Source of the DNA: a virus
Length of the DNA: 36,045 nucleotides
Direction: 5' to 3' (one strand)
Virus record (IMG/VR): IMGVR_UViG_3300030118_002802
Span: 1 to 36,045 of that record
Of the stretch, positions 27,913 through 33,536 are shown one piece after another. How positions within the stretch are numbered: the stretch's first letter is position 1; every line of letters begins with the position of its first letter. A program made the translations under genes and the position numbers. The notes under the pieces were generated by a model. It was not told where the DNA came from, ran no database searches, and saw nothing but the letters and a program-made list of their open reading frames with translations.

Positions 27913-27937
27913 TTTATTGAATTTAATTAAATTATTA

Positions 27938-28234
27938 CTATTTATCGAAAGTTTTTACTACTTTTGGGCCTTTCGTTGCCTCTAATTTCTTATTGAAGTG
28001 CTCAATACTGCCATTTATTGCGGCTTCTGCGCCTTCTAAAGTCTCTCTTCTTGTAACATCTGTAAAATCTTCAGCGTTTTCAGGGTGAGAAACCTCTGTT
28101 TGGTAGTATCCGTTTGGTAATTGGGTTATTCGCCAGTTCTTTTTATCGGCTAGGTGTGCCCATTGTTTAACGGTTTCTTCATTAATTTTAGGACTATTAG
28201 TCCATGTTGTAGTTTTGTAGTATAAATACGTCAT
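27938..28234 (-). CDS. Conserved protein of unknown function
   Basis: This 98-residue protein begins MTYLYYKTTTWTNSP and contains WAHLADKKNWRITQLPNGYYQTEV, then an Asp/Glu-rich helix and a Lys-rich end. I recall the NWRI..LPNGYYQTE type of segment from other marine phage proteins, without an assigned function. It is the gene just before groEL in transcription order, 25 bases away, so it is co-transcribed with the chaperonin genes. Confidence 0.55.
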   Translation of the reverse strand: MTYLYYKTTTWTNSPKINEETVKQWAHLADKKNWRITQLPNGYYQTEVSHPENAEDFTDVTRRETLEGAEAAINGSIEHFNKKLEATKGPKVVKTFDK

Positions 28235-28264
28235 TTTGGTTTTATTTATTGGTTAATATTTAGT

Positions 28265-28849
28265 TTATAAAGGTTCGTAAGCGCCTATTGCAGCATCTTC
28301 AAAACCTTCTCTTATTCTTTTTTCTTCTTGTCTCTTCTTAAATTTTCTATATATGCTATATCCTAGCCCTACAGGACCTAATAATATAGATCTTGCAACA
28401 TCTCCACCTGTTACATTAGCTTCTTTTGGTCCTAAATCATAATCAACTTCTTCTGTTTCATCTTTATGTGTGCTAGCAAACGGTCTAGATTCAGCAGCTT
28501 CAGCTCTTTGTTCCCATGGAAAGCTTTTATCACCTTCTGGTAACCACTGGCCGTTGTATTTTATATGACCATCTTTTCTAGGATAAGTCTTACCATCTGA
28601 TCTAACCCAGTCTTTACCATAAGCTATTCTACCGCTTTTCATTTCTTTAGCATGGTGAGCCTCGTGAGCAACTACTTCGTTATAGAACTTAGAACCTTTC
28701 TTTATATCTTTATCTACAATTATCTCGTTTTTACTTACAGCTTCACCATGAGTACCTTCTGGTAAGTTCTTTCTAGTTATTTTAAGTTGTACACCTTTGT
28801 TTTTAAAATCTCTAGCTACTGGTCTATTTCCTAGTTTGAATTTACCCAT
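28265..28849 (-). CDS. Putative zinc metallopeptidase (HExxH)
   Basis: The ATG at 28849 gives MGKFKLG and 194 residues. A longer frame exists upstream but would lie inside the preceding gene, whereas this start overlaps it by only 8 nt. Residues 59-72, VVAHEAHHAKEMKS, contain HEAHH (62-66), the HExxH zinc-binding pattern. A further Glu in WEQRAEAAE (112-120) could supply the third ligand. The region RIAYGKDWVRSDGKTYPRKDGHIKYNGQWLPEG is strongly conserved in the marine phage homologues I recall. It could process virion proteins or peptidoglycan peptides, but the domain is minimal and activity is unproven. A basic segment follows near residues 145-170. Confidence 0.6.
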   Translation of the reverse strand: MGKFKLGNRPVARDFKNKGVQLKITRKNLPEGTHGEAVSKNEIIVDKDIKKGSKFYNEVVAHEAHHAKEMKSGRIAYGKDWVRSDGKTYPRKDGHIKYNGQWLPEGDKSFPWEQRAEAAESRPFASTHKDETEEVDYDLGPKEANVTGGDVARSILLGPVGLGYSIYRKFKKRQEEKRIREGFEDAAIGAYEPL

Positions 28850-29291
28850 CGTAAGACATAGTGTAGTTACCACCACCCATCTCTTCATCAGGTACCTCTT
28901 GACCGTAGTTTGCGGCGTTAGGATCCATGCATACAGCTTTAAAAGCATACCCATTTTTATATTTATAAGGTGCCGATGCTGATTGAACATTTACATTGTC
29001 AGCTCCTAACGTAGGATTACCGCAACCTCCTTTATTAAAGGCTGATCCTTTATCTCCAGTTACTTTGTAAGTTTTGTTGTCTACGGTAAAAGTTTCTTTA
29101 CCAGCTTTAATAGCATCGTTTCTAGCTCCCATAAAAGCGTTACTCATAAGAGGAGATCCATTATGTTGAAATGCTGATGAAGCTGCTCTACCATCTTCTG
29201 GTTTGTCACCACAACAATCGTAGTTTAAAGCTAGAATTTCTCCATGCACTCTAGATCCGTGTATTACTGATGTTCTTTTTTTAAATGCCAT
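28842..29291 (-). CDS. MAFK-type Cys/Gly-rich protein
   Basis: This 149-residue protein begins MAFKKRTSVIHGS. It contains a Cys-Cys pair (YDCCGD, residues about 25-30), later GGCGNP and VCMDPNAANYG, and is Gly/Asn/Ala-rich in between. The four cysteines could bind metal or form disulfides. No family is recognised. It overlaps the metallopeptidase gene by 8 nt, which might mean that the peptidase and this protein act together (for example protease and substrate); that is speculation from context. Confidence 0.5.
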   Translation of the reverse strand: MAFKKRTSVIHGSRVHGEILALNYDCCGDKPEDGRAASSAFQHNGSPLMSNAFMGARNDAIKAGKETFTVDNKTYKVTGDKGSAFNKGGCGNPTLGADNVNVQSASAPYKYKNGYAFKAVCMDPNAANYGQEVPDEEMGGGNYTMSYDG

Positions 29292-29302
29292 TTTTTATTT
29301 TT

Positions 29303-29926
29303 TTAATTATACCAACAAGGTCCTTTTTTCTCAAACCATCTTGCAGGGTTTAGTCTTCTAAAACCTTTTTTAATGTTATAAGCCGCTCTTCTTCTTCTGT
29401 TTCTAAACTTATCTTCATCTATTAAATCTATTTTTTTAATCCTATCTATTAAAGAAGGTTTTCGTGGCTTTTTTGGAAACCTAATCTTACCTGCCGTAAT
29501 TGGAGTCATGTCAGGAGGATCTATTGGTAGTAGCTTCGGGCCTAATTTTGGAATAGTTGTTACTTCAGGAGTTACAAACTTTTCTTGCGTCTCAATGTTA
29601 GAAGTAGTGCTACTTGAACCTTTATTATAATCGTCTACGTATTTTTTCCAAGAATCTAAAGTTGGGTACTTACTCTTATCTGCATTTTTATAAGAGTCTT
29701 CGTAGCTTACACCGCTACCACCTCCTTTACCTCCAGTTGTCGATGTAGTAGTGTTGGTACGATTTCTAGTATATCTTTTTGGATTATTAGGATCTTGTAC
29801 CCAATCACTCCACTCTCCAGACGTAGTAGTTTCTGTGTGACCAGCTTCGTGCTTTCTAAACACACTGTTGTTCTTATCTAAACTTCTACCGTATAGATGA
29901 TTTTTTGTTTTTAATTTAAAAGCCAT
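29303..29926 (-). CDS. MAFK-type low-complexity protein
   Basis: This 207-residue protein begins MAFKLKTKNHLYG. It is followed by a polar section with many Thr, Ser, Gly and Asn (NRTNTTTSTTGGKGGGSG), a Pro-rich middle (TTIPKLGPKLLPIDPPDMTP), and a strongly basic C-terminus with RNRRRRAAYNIKKGFRRLNP. It looks largely disordered and could bind nucleic acid through the basic end. No recognisable domain. Likely a minor virion or DNA-associated protein; confidence in function is low. Confidence 0.5.
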   Translation of the reverse strand: MAFKLKTKNHLYGRSLDKNNSVFRKHEAGHTETTTSGEWSDWVQDPNNPKRYTRNRTNTTTSTTGGKGGGSGVSYEDSYKNADKSKYPTLDSWKKYVDDYNKGSSSTTSNIETQEKFVTPEVTTIPKLGPKLLPIDPPDMTPITAGKIRFPKKPRKPSLIDRIKKIDLIDEDKFRNRRRRAAYNIKKGFRRLNPARWFEKKGPCWYN

Positions 29927-30136
29927 TTATTTTCCTTTATTAGCGTTTGGGTCTGGGTTAGCCATTCCAAACATTTTATATGGCAAATCAGATCCGTCAC
30001 CTCCTTTTACTCTTTTAAAACAGTGTTTGTCAAATGGTTTAGATGTATTTGCGTTTTTCTTTTTTTCTATTTTCATTAAACCTGTTTTATCTTTCATTTT
30101 AAAACAGTGTTTTTTGTATGCGTGTTTACCTGGCAT
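29927..30136 (-). CDS. Small basic protein with two HCFK motifs; first late gene
   Basis: This 69-residue protein is basic and without predicted secondary structure of length. It carries YKKHCFKMKDKT (residues 8-19) and FDKHCFKRVKGG (36-47), a duplicated K-H-C-F-K core spaced about 28 residues apart. Paired His-Cys motifs could coordinate a metal ion. FKMK also recurs in the MAFK proteins. As the first minus-strand gene, it lies immediately below the 30.1-30.7 kb control region. Function unknown. Confidence 0.55.
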   Translation of the reverse strand: MPGKHAYKKHCFKMKDKTGLMKIEKKKNANTSKPFDKHCFKRVKGGDGSDLPYKMFGMANPDPNANKGK

Positions 30137-30205
30137 GATATATTCTTTATTATTAATAATTATTACACCATTATAGTTACATAGTGATTTTAGTTATTTA
30201 AAAAA

Positions 30206-30254
30206 TAGTGACACTTGCTTACTACTAAGTATTTATTAGGTACCTAATGTCACA
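30206..30254. repeat. 49-bp element, copy 1, with inverted GTGACA/TGTCAC ends
   Basis: TAGTGACA (30206-30213) is separated by exactly 34 bases from TGTCACA (30248-30254). The second copy at 30584-30632 has the same ends and spacing, a shared central TACTAA and 20 of 34 identical inner positions. Likely a binding site for a dimeric protein (initiator or regulator). Confidence 0.65.
30235..30248. repeat. Perfect 14-bp palindrome ATTAGGTACCTAAT
   Basis: The palindrome lies in the right half of 49-bp element copy 1 and contains GGTACC; a second GGTACC follows at 30255-30260. The equivalent stretch of copy 2 is not palindromic. It may be an operator site or a small cruciform. Confidence 0.6.
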
Positions 30255-30299
30255 GGTACCCGTACTCCGGGATATATTAAATATAGAAGTAGAGTGTTG

Positions 30300-30331
30300 C
30301 CCCCCTCCCTACCCCACCCCCTCCCCCTGGG
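30300..30331. other. C-rich tract; G-quadruplex motif on the minus strand
   Basis: C-runs of 6, 3, 4, 5 and 5 bases are separated by one or two bases (30300-30327), then TGGG. The minus strand therefore has five G-runs of at least 3 with 1-2-nt loops, the canonical quadruplex pattern. It is unique in an otherwise AT-rich sequence and lies upstream of the late genes in their transcription direction, so it would be in their leader if transcription starts further right. Confidence 0.75.
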
Positions 30332-30389
30332 AAACCGTAACTTTTTATAGGGCCCCCATGTTTATTCTTATATTTCCTACATATTTTTA

Positions 30390-30418
30390 CAAAATTAATA
30401 CTACTACATTTCGATAAT
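30390..30418 (+). promoter_or_regulatory. Early promoter motif, copy 1
   Basis: CAAAAT-TAATAC-TA-N9-GATAATA. The gap between the -35-like CAAAAT and GATAAT is 17 bases. It lies 47 bases upstream of the 31-residue gene at 30466. Confidence 0.7.
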
Positions 30419-30465
30419 ATATTTGTAAGTAATTTAAAAAATTCTAATAACTAAAAAAAATAATT

Positions 30466-30561
30466 ATGAAAAACTTTGAAAACATTTTAAACTTCGTTTA
30501 CATAACTTCAAACATGTATTTGTTTTACTACACTGCAGTGACTATCATTTCACAAATGTAA
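30466..30561 (+). CDS. 31-residue microprotein
   Basis: MKNFENILNFVYITSNMYLFYYTAVTIISQM: a short, hydrophobic, aromatic-rich peptide, possibly membrane-associated. It has a promoter motif upstream and an A-rich Bacteroidetes-type leader ending AAAAAAAATAATT before its ATG. Its stop codon falls in promoter motif copy 2. No family recognised. Real by context, but small enough to be chance. Confidence 0.45.
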   Translation: MKNFENILNFVYITSNMYLFYYTAVTIISQM

Positions 30562-30581
30562 TACTACAAATGTTAGATAAT
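30553..30581 (+). promoter_or_regulatory. Early promoter motif, copy 2
   Basis: CAAATG-TAATAC-TA-N9-GATAATA with 17-base spacing. It overlaps the stop codon of the 31-residue gene and is followed directly by 49-bp element copy 2 (3 bases later), which could therefore act as an operator for this promoter. Confidence 0.65.
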
Positions 30582-30583
30582 AA

Positions 30584-30632
30584 TAGTGACAATAGCAAGT
30601 TACTAATGTTTACTTAATTAGCAAATGTCACA
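30584..30632. repeat. 49-bp element, copy 2
   Basis: TAGTGACA (30584-30591), 34 bases, TGTCACA (30626-30632): the same ends and spacing as copy 1, 378 bases away. It starts 3 bases after the GATAAT of promoter copy 2, where the transcript start would be, which suggests repression of that promoter or an origin-linked transcript. Confidence 0.65.
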
Positions 30633-30687
30633 CAATTGCATAACGAGAAAAGCGGCGGAATACTTGTACACTATAAATAATAACTAA
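30625..30687 (+). CDS. Possible 20-residue microprotein
   Basis: ATG at 30625 opens MSHNCITRKAAEYLYTINNN. It is the only sizeable reading frame downstream of promoter copy 2 before promoter copy 3, and its start lies in the right arm of the 49-bp element. No A-rich leader is clear. This may be chance; alternatively the transcript is non-coding. Confidence 0.2.
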   Translation: MSHNCITRKAAEYLYTINNN

Positions 30688-30705
30688 ACAAAATATATAC
30701 TTTTA

Positions 30706-30734
30706 CAAAACAAATACTAATAACAATAGATAAT
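30706..30734 (+). promoter_or_regulatory. Early promoter motif, copy 3
   Basis: CAAAAC-AAATAC-TA-N9-GATAATA with 17-base spacing, 16 bases before the ATG of the 79-residue gene at 30751. Confidence 0.75.
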
Positions 30735-30750
30735 ATAAATAAAAAAAGAT

Positions 30751-30990
30751 ATGAACAAAATTAAAACAAATCAACTACAAATAATTAAATTAAATAATAA
30801 AACTTATTTACCTTATCAACTACACCAATTACCTAAATTTTATAATAAAAGTTTAGACCAATTTAACTTAAAAGGTTATTGTTATATTTCACTCGAAGAT
30901 ATACAAGAAAATTCACCATATTTTAACTTAAAAAAATTCAAAGAAACTTTAGTATTTCACAAAACATATTCTAGTAAAAATCATAGATAA
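30751..30990 (+). CDS. Early protein of unknown function
   Basis: This 79-residue protein is rich in Lys, Asn, Leu and Tyr with no recognised motif: KTYLPYQLHQLPKFYNKSLDQFNL in the middle, basic end. It has its own promoter motif 16 bases upstream and another right after its stop, so it is a single-gene transcription unit. As the first clear early gene it could be a host-takeover protein; that is a guess from position only. Confidence 0.6.
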   Translation: MNKIKTNQLQIIKLNNKTYLPYQLHQLPKFYNKSLDQFNLKGYCYISLEDIQENSPYFNLKKFKETLVFHKTYSSKNHR

Positions 30991-30992
30991 TA

Positions 30993-31021
30993 CAAAACAA
31001 ATACTAACACTAACAGATAAT
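30993..31021 (+). promoter_or_regulatory. Early promoter motif, copy 4
   Basis: CAAAAC-AAATAC-TA-N9-GATAATA with 17-base spacing, starting 3 bases after the previous stop codon and ending about 35 bases before the ATG at 31057. Confidence 0.75.
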
Positions 31022-31056
31022 AATAATAAATGTTTAACTAAATAAAATTAATAACT

Positions 31057-31284
31057 ATGTCAAATTTAAAATCAAAAAGATTCGTAGTGAGAAAGTCACT
31101 AGTCGGTAAAAATCAAACAATTGAAGTAACGTTCAAAAACGGTAATCAAGTAACTTATAATCACGATAAAGTATTCAATATCATGAAAGATACACTAACA
31201 AAATTACCATGTTTTGAAAAGTATGGAAGTTATACTGCAACGAATAATATTCCAAAAGTACTAAGAGATAAAAAATTAGTATAA
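31057..31284 (+). CDS. Small basic early protein of unknown function
   Basis: This 75-residue, basic protein has a strand-rich first half (RFVVRKSLVGKNQTIEVTFKNGNQVTYNHDKVF) and a helical second half. The first half could be a small beta fold, but I do not recognise a family. A promoter motif precedes it and its leader is A/T-rich (AAATAAAATTAATAACT). The stop overlaps the start of the next small gene as TAATG, so the two are translated together. Confidence 0.6.
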   Translation: MSNLKSKRFVVRKSLVGKNQTIEVTFKNGNQVTYNHDKVFNIMKDTLTKLPCFEKYGSYTATNNIPKVLRDKKLV

Positions 31285-31400
31285 TGAATAAACAAAAGTT
31301 CGTACACTACACTATGATGACGTTTTGTTATAGTGTAGGAGTAGGCACAGCAGGTGCAATAGTGTTTACTCTGTGTACAATATTCAAAATGTACCTATAA
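31284..31400 (+). CDS. 38-residue membrane microprotein
   Basis: MNKQKFVHYT is followed by a hydrophobic segment (about residues 11-38, including VGVGTAGAIVFTLCTIF), which should form one membrane helix with the N-terminus basic. The start overlaps the previous stop (TAATG). Single-helix proteins of this size in phage early regions often act on the host membrane or block superinfection; that role is a possibility only. Confidence 0.55.
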   Translation: MNKQKFVHYTMMTFCYSVGVGTAGAIVFTLCTIFKMYL

Positions 31401-31414
31401 TATAGTCGATAAAT

Positions 31415-31445
31415 ACTACATGTGAAGTGCTGATTAGCATGTAGT
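31415..31445 (+). other. Hairpin with 8-bp perfect stem
   Basis: ACTACATG (31415-31422) pairs with CATGTAGT (31438-31445) across a 15-nt loop. No U-run follows, so it is not a standard terminator. It starts the 169-base non-coding stretch that ends with the tRNA-like arm at 31498-31545. Confidence 0.5.
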
Positions 31446-31497
31446 GACTGTGCTCGTAGTTCCACTTGTTTAGCGAGTTATAAAAAATGCGAATGAG

Positions 31498-31545
31498 TAT
31501 CAGTAGTGATGGTCTGCAATGTGAGTTCGATTCTCACGCTACTAC
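31498..31545 (+). ncRNA. tRNA-like 3' portion: perfect T-arm and partial acceptor
   Basis: GTGAG-TTCGATT-CTCAC (31521-31537) is a flawless T-arm with the TTCRANY loop and G53-C61 pair. The following GCTACTA pairs with CAGTAGT (31501-31507) in 6 of 7 positions. TATCA/TGGTC at 31498-31502 and 31510-31514 could form a 4-5-bp anticodon-type stem around loop GTAGTGA. No D-arm or proper 5' acceptor strand is found, so it is not a complete tRNA. It may be a tRNA remnant, a tRNA mimic or the phage half of an attachment site. Confidence 0.5.
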
Positions 31546-31569
31546 TAATATGTGTAAAAATTATAAGAA

Positions 31570-31716
31570 ATGAAATTAATAATGAGAAAGATAGGTGGAC
31601 TTTGGATAGTTCAGTGTAGCAATAGTAGTCAAATATTCTTTTCACATAAGAGTATGATGACAACTTACAAGAAGCTAACACAAATCAAATACGAGAGTGG
31701 TAAGATAATAATATAA
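31570..31716 (+). CDS. 48-residue early protein
   Basis: MKLIMRKIGGLWIVQCSNSSQIF begins a small, basic, strand-like protein of unknown function. The ATG follows an A-rich leader (AAAAATTATAAGAA) a few bases after the tRNA-like arm. Its 3' end (31681-31716) contains promoter motif copy 5, which drives the next gene. A second in-frame Met four codons in is an alternative start. Confidence 0.5.
   Translation: MKLIMRKIGGLWIVQCSNSSQIFFSHKSMMTTYKKLTQIKYESGKIII
31681..31709 (+). promoter_or_regulatory. Early promoter motif, copy 5, inside a coding end
   Basis: CAAATC-AAATAC-GA-N9-GATAATA with 17-base spacing, overlapping the last 12 codons of the 48-residue gene and ending 18 bases before the ATG at 31728. 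Confidence 0.7.
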
Positions 31717-31727
31717 AATTATAAGAT

Positions 31728-31991
31728 ATGAAGAAGAAAGATTACAAAATAACACCAAAAGAGTTTAGTTTTGGCACTAGTTTTCACGTTGAAGTATGGG
31801 ACGACTATGGCAACTACTGTGGTGTTTATGAACAAAGCAAAGAAGATGCTTGGAAATTTATCTATGATTACTGGTCTAAGTCAGAAGAAAATCAAAGACA
31901 TAAAGAATCATTAAGCAAAGCAATACAAAGTTGTATTAAATTAGATAAAGAAGCAGGTATATTAACTGGAAATAGAGATGGATTAGATTAA
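31728..31991 (+). CDS. Early protein of unknown function
   Basis: This 87-residue, charged protein has a strand-rich first half (FSFGTSFHVEVWDDYGNYCGVYEQS) that could be a small beta sheet, and a helical second half with AWKFIYDYWSKSEENQRHKESLSKAIQSCIKLDKEAG. I know no family. The next gene starts 1 base after its stop. The promoter motif 18 bases upstream makes it the head of a two-gene unit with the 71-residue protein. Confidence 0.55.
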   Translation: MKKKDYKITPKEFSFGTSFHVEVWDDYGNYCGVYEQSKEDAWKFIYDYWSKSEENQRHKESLSKAIQSCIKLDKEAGILTGNRDGLD

Positions 31992-31992
31992 A

Positions 31993-32208
31993 ATGAAAAC
32001 AATGAAGTGTATAACAGTACTAGATTTTGAAACAGGAAAAGTACATCAATATGAAGTAATGAGACAAGAAGGTTGGAATCCTGACTCTGAAAGTATAGAA
32101 GATTTTTTAGAGAGTGTAGGTCACAATACAAACAACTGCGAGTGGATGGTGCATAGTGATTCTGAAATAGTTAGCAGAAAATCACAGTGGACAAGATTTA
32201 CAAAATAA
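31993..32208 (+). CDS. Early protein of unknown function
   Basis: This 71-residue, acidic protein contains KCITVLDFETGKVHQYEVM followed by an Asp/Glu-rich helix (DSESIEDFLESVGH) and a Trp/Ser-containing end. The layout resembles small phage beta-alpha proteins that carry an EDFLES..H motif, but no function is known. It is coupled to the 87-residue gene. Confidence 0.55.
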   Translation: MKTMKCITVLDFETGKVHQYEVMRQEGWNPDSESIEDFLESVGHNTNNCEWMVHSDSEIVSRKSQWTRFTK

Positions 32209-32229
32209 ATACGATAGTACAAAGATAAT
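32201..32229 (+). promoter_or_regulatory. Early promoter motif, copy 6
   Basis: CAAAAT-AAATAC-GA-N9-GATAATA with 17-base spacing. It overlaps the stop of the 71-residue gene and ends 19 bases before the ATG at 32249. Confidence 0.75.
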
Positions 32230-32248
32230 ATAAATAAAATTAAATAAT

Positions 32249-32710
32249 ATGTATAAAAATGAAGAAGAATATGAGTTCTTTACACAAAAACTGTGTAAAT
32301 GTGGCGATATAATACCTGAAGGCAGAGTTAAACTTGGTTATAAAGTATGTGTGCAGTGTTCTACTGTAGAGCAATATGGCTGCGTACCAATAACTTATCA
32401 CAAAACTGGCAACTCGATTCAAATAATGTCGAGCAAAGATGCAGCTACTATAGCTAAGTTAACTCGCCGAAAAGGTTATGGTACAATGTTAGGTGTATTT
32501 TTATCACTTGTAACGTTGTCATCTTGTGTTATTTTACCTAAATCTCACAAGCAAAATGAGCTAGATAAAGCTTTAGACAAGAATTATCTTGAGTATATAC
32601 ACAAAAGAGACTCTTTATTGTTAGAATATAAAAAATTAAAGACTAAAAAAGATGAAATAGACGAGTTTTATTCAGCTTATGATTGTGAAAACTGTGATGA
32701 AATAGACTAA
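32249..32710 (+). CDS. Zinc-ribbon (DksA/TraR-like) domain fused to a lipoprotein-like tail
   Basis: Residues 16-37, CKCGDIIPEGRVKLGYKVCVQC, form a Cx1C-x15-CxxC zinc site as in the short DksA/TraR-like proteins of phages. The adjoining HKTGNSIQIM and TRRKGYGTML are the conserved C-terminal part of that family, which normally ends there. Here the frame continues with a hydrophobic stretch (81-92), a lipobox LSSC with Cys93, and a charged coiled-coil tail of 60 residues ending CENCDEID. An internal ATG (residue 80, position 32486) could start the lipoprotein separately. Zinc-ribbon members modulate RNA polymerase; lipoproteins with coiled coils recall outer spanins. The union is odd; fusion or nested gene are both possible. 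Confidence 0.6.
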   Translation: MYKNEEEYEFFTQKLCKCGDIIPEGRVKLGYKVCVQCSTVEQYGCVPITYHKTGNSIQIMSSKDAATIAKLTRRKGYGTMLGVFLSLVTLSSCVILPKSHKQNELDKALDKNYLEYIHKRDSLLLEYKKLKTKKDEIDEFYSAYDCENCDEID

Positions 32711-32714
32711 AACA

Positions 32715-32743
32715 CGAAATAAATACGAACACTAATAGATAAT
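32715..32743 (+). promoter_or_regulatory. Early promoter motif, copy 7
   Basis: CGAAAT-AAATAC-GA-N9-GATAATA with 17-base spacing, 5 bases after the previous stop and 11 bases before the ATG at 32755. Confidence 0.75.
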
Positions 32744-32754
32744 ATAATAAAAAT

Positions 32755-33246
32755 ATGAATGTAAAAGAAGCATTACAACTACTTGATATTCAAGAAGTTA
32801 CAACGTCAAGGCAAAAGAAAAATGGTACAAGAGAGTTTAAGTTACCAGTAAAAGACCAATATGGCGGCGAAATACATGTAGCTAGTTTTGCTAGTGGTTA
32901 TGTGAGACGTACTAAAGCAGGTGGATATTGTCCAAGTTGGCAACTAAACAAAAGAGTTGAAAGCGAACCACAATACTATGGTCCATTTGAAAATGGTATG
33001 TACAGAAAATATACTACAAGAACTTGTAAATTAATACTAGATGAGCAAGAAAGATTAGAATACTTAATAAGCTTTTGTCTCAAAAACTATTACATTGGTC
33101 AAGCTAACAGGTTGTCAAGCGGTGAGTTTATACCTAAATGGAAACATGAGGACGAAATAAAACGAACTAAAGAGTTACATGTTTGGCAAGAAGAGCCAGA
33201 AGTAAAAGTAATTATTAATGGTCATAGATACAATATAACACCATGA
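32755..33246 (+). CDS. Early protein of unknown function
   Basis: This 163-residue protein has an N-terminal helix (VKEALQLLDIQEV), then alternating strands with many aromatic and basic residues (GYVRRTKAGGYCPSWQLNKR, YYGPFENGMYRKYTTRTCKLILDEQERLEYLISFCLKNYYIG). The mixed alpha/beta pattern could be an enzyme or nucleic-acid-binding fold, but no known motif is seen. Its stop overlaps the start of the next gene by 4 nt (ATGA). It heads the unit that runs into the structured RNA region. Confidence 0.55.
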   Translation: MNVKEALQLLDIQEVTTSRQKKNGTREFKLPVKDQYGGEIHVASFASGYVRRTKAGGYCPSWQLNKRVESEPQYYGPFENGMYRKYTTRTCKLILDEQERLEYLISFCLKNYYIGQANRLSSGEFIPKWKHEDEIKRTKELHVWQEEPEVKVIINGHRYNITP

Positions 33247-33389
33247 AACTAACAAACAAGCACAAAAAAGCTGTCAAAAGGCGAGTAGATCTCGAGCAAG
33301 GTGTGAGACCACCAGGCAGCTATGTGTTTGTTAACAAAAAGAAATACAATAGAAAGTTTAAACATAAAAAAATATGGAAACATTTTTAA
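33243..33389 (+). CDS. 48-residue highly basic microprotein
   Basis: MKLTNKHKKAVKRRVDLEQG followed by VRPPGSYVFVNKKKYNRKFKHKK: about 40% Lys/Arg/His, so it probably binds nucleic acid. No family is known. It is coupled to the upstream gene by ATGA and overlaps the next gene by 16 nt. Confidence 0.5.
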   Translation: MKLTNKHKKAVKRRVDLEQGVRPPGSYVFVNKKKYNRKFKHKKIWKHF

Positions 33390-33523
33390 CGTTTGGCGCT
33401 GGTTTAGCTTTTGGTTTATACCTTTGTAGTCAAATAATGAGCTATGTAGAGTCAAATATACAAGATAAAAACTTAAAAAAGAACTTAGAAGAGTTTGATA
33501 AAAACAATAAAAACGACAGGTAG
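33374..33523 (+). CDS. 49-residue membrane microprotein
   Basis: METFLTFGAGLAFGLYLCSQIMSYV forms one likely membrane helix, followed by a charged tail (DKNLKKNLEEFDKNNKNDR). The topology resembles small phage membrane proteins with a soluble helical tail. It starts inside the previous gene (16-nt overlap) and is the last gene before the GC-rich non-coding block. Confidence 0.5.
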   Translation: METFLTFGAGLAFGLYLCSQIMSYVESNIQDKNLKKNLEEFDKNNKNDR

Positions 33524-33536
33524 TGCACTAGTAGGA

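Larger units (their letters stand above)
30137..30750. other. Divergent control region between late and early arms
   Basis: This is 614 bases between the last minus-strand gene and the first clear plus-strand gene. It holds two 49-bp elements, a perfect palindrome, a C-rich tract, three copies of the early promoter motif and one or two very short reading frames. Near the minus-strand gene, on the minus strand, there is a TATAAT-like hexamer (complement of about 30170-30175), without a convincing -35 partner. The strand switch together with repeats makes this the best origin or switch candidate in the window. Confidence 0.6.

Noticed and set aside
30137-30750. CRISPR-like array from the repeated AAATAC/GATAAT and GTGACA elements
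   Set aside because: Repeats are too short and unevenly spaced, and flanking sequences are promoters and genes rather than spacers.
31441-31545. A complete tRNA gene
   Set aside because: No position gives both a paired acceptor with the 3' GCTACTA and a D-arm of normal length; only the T-arm is perfect.
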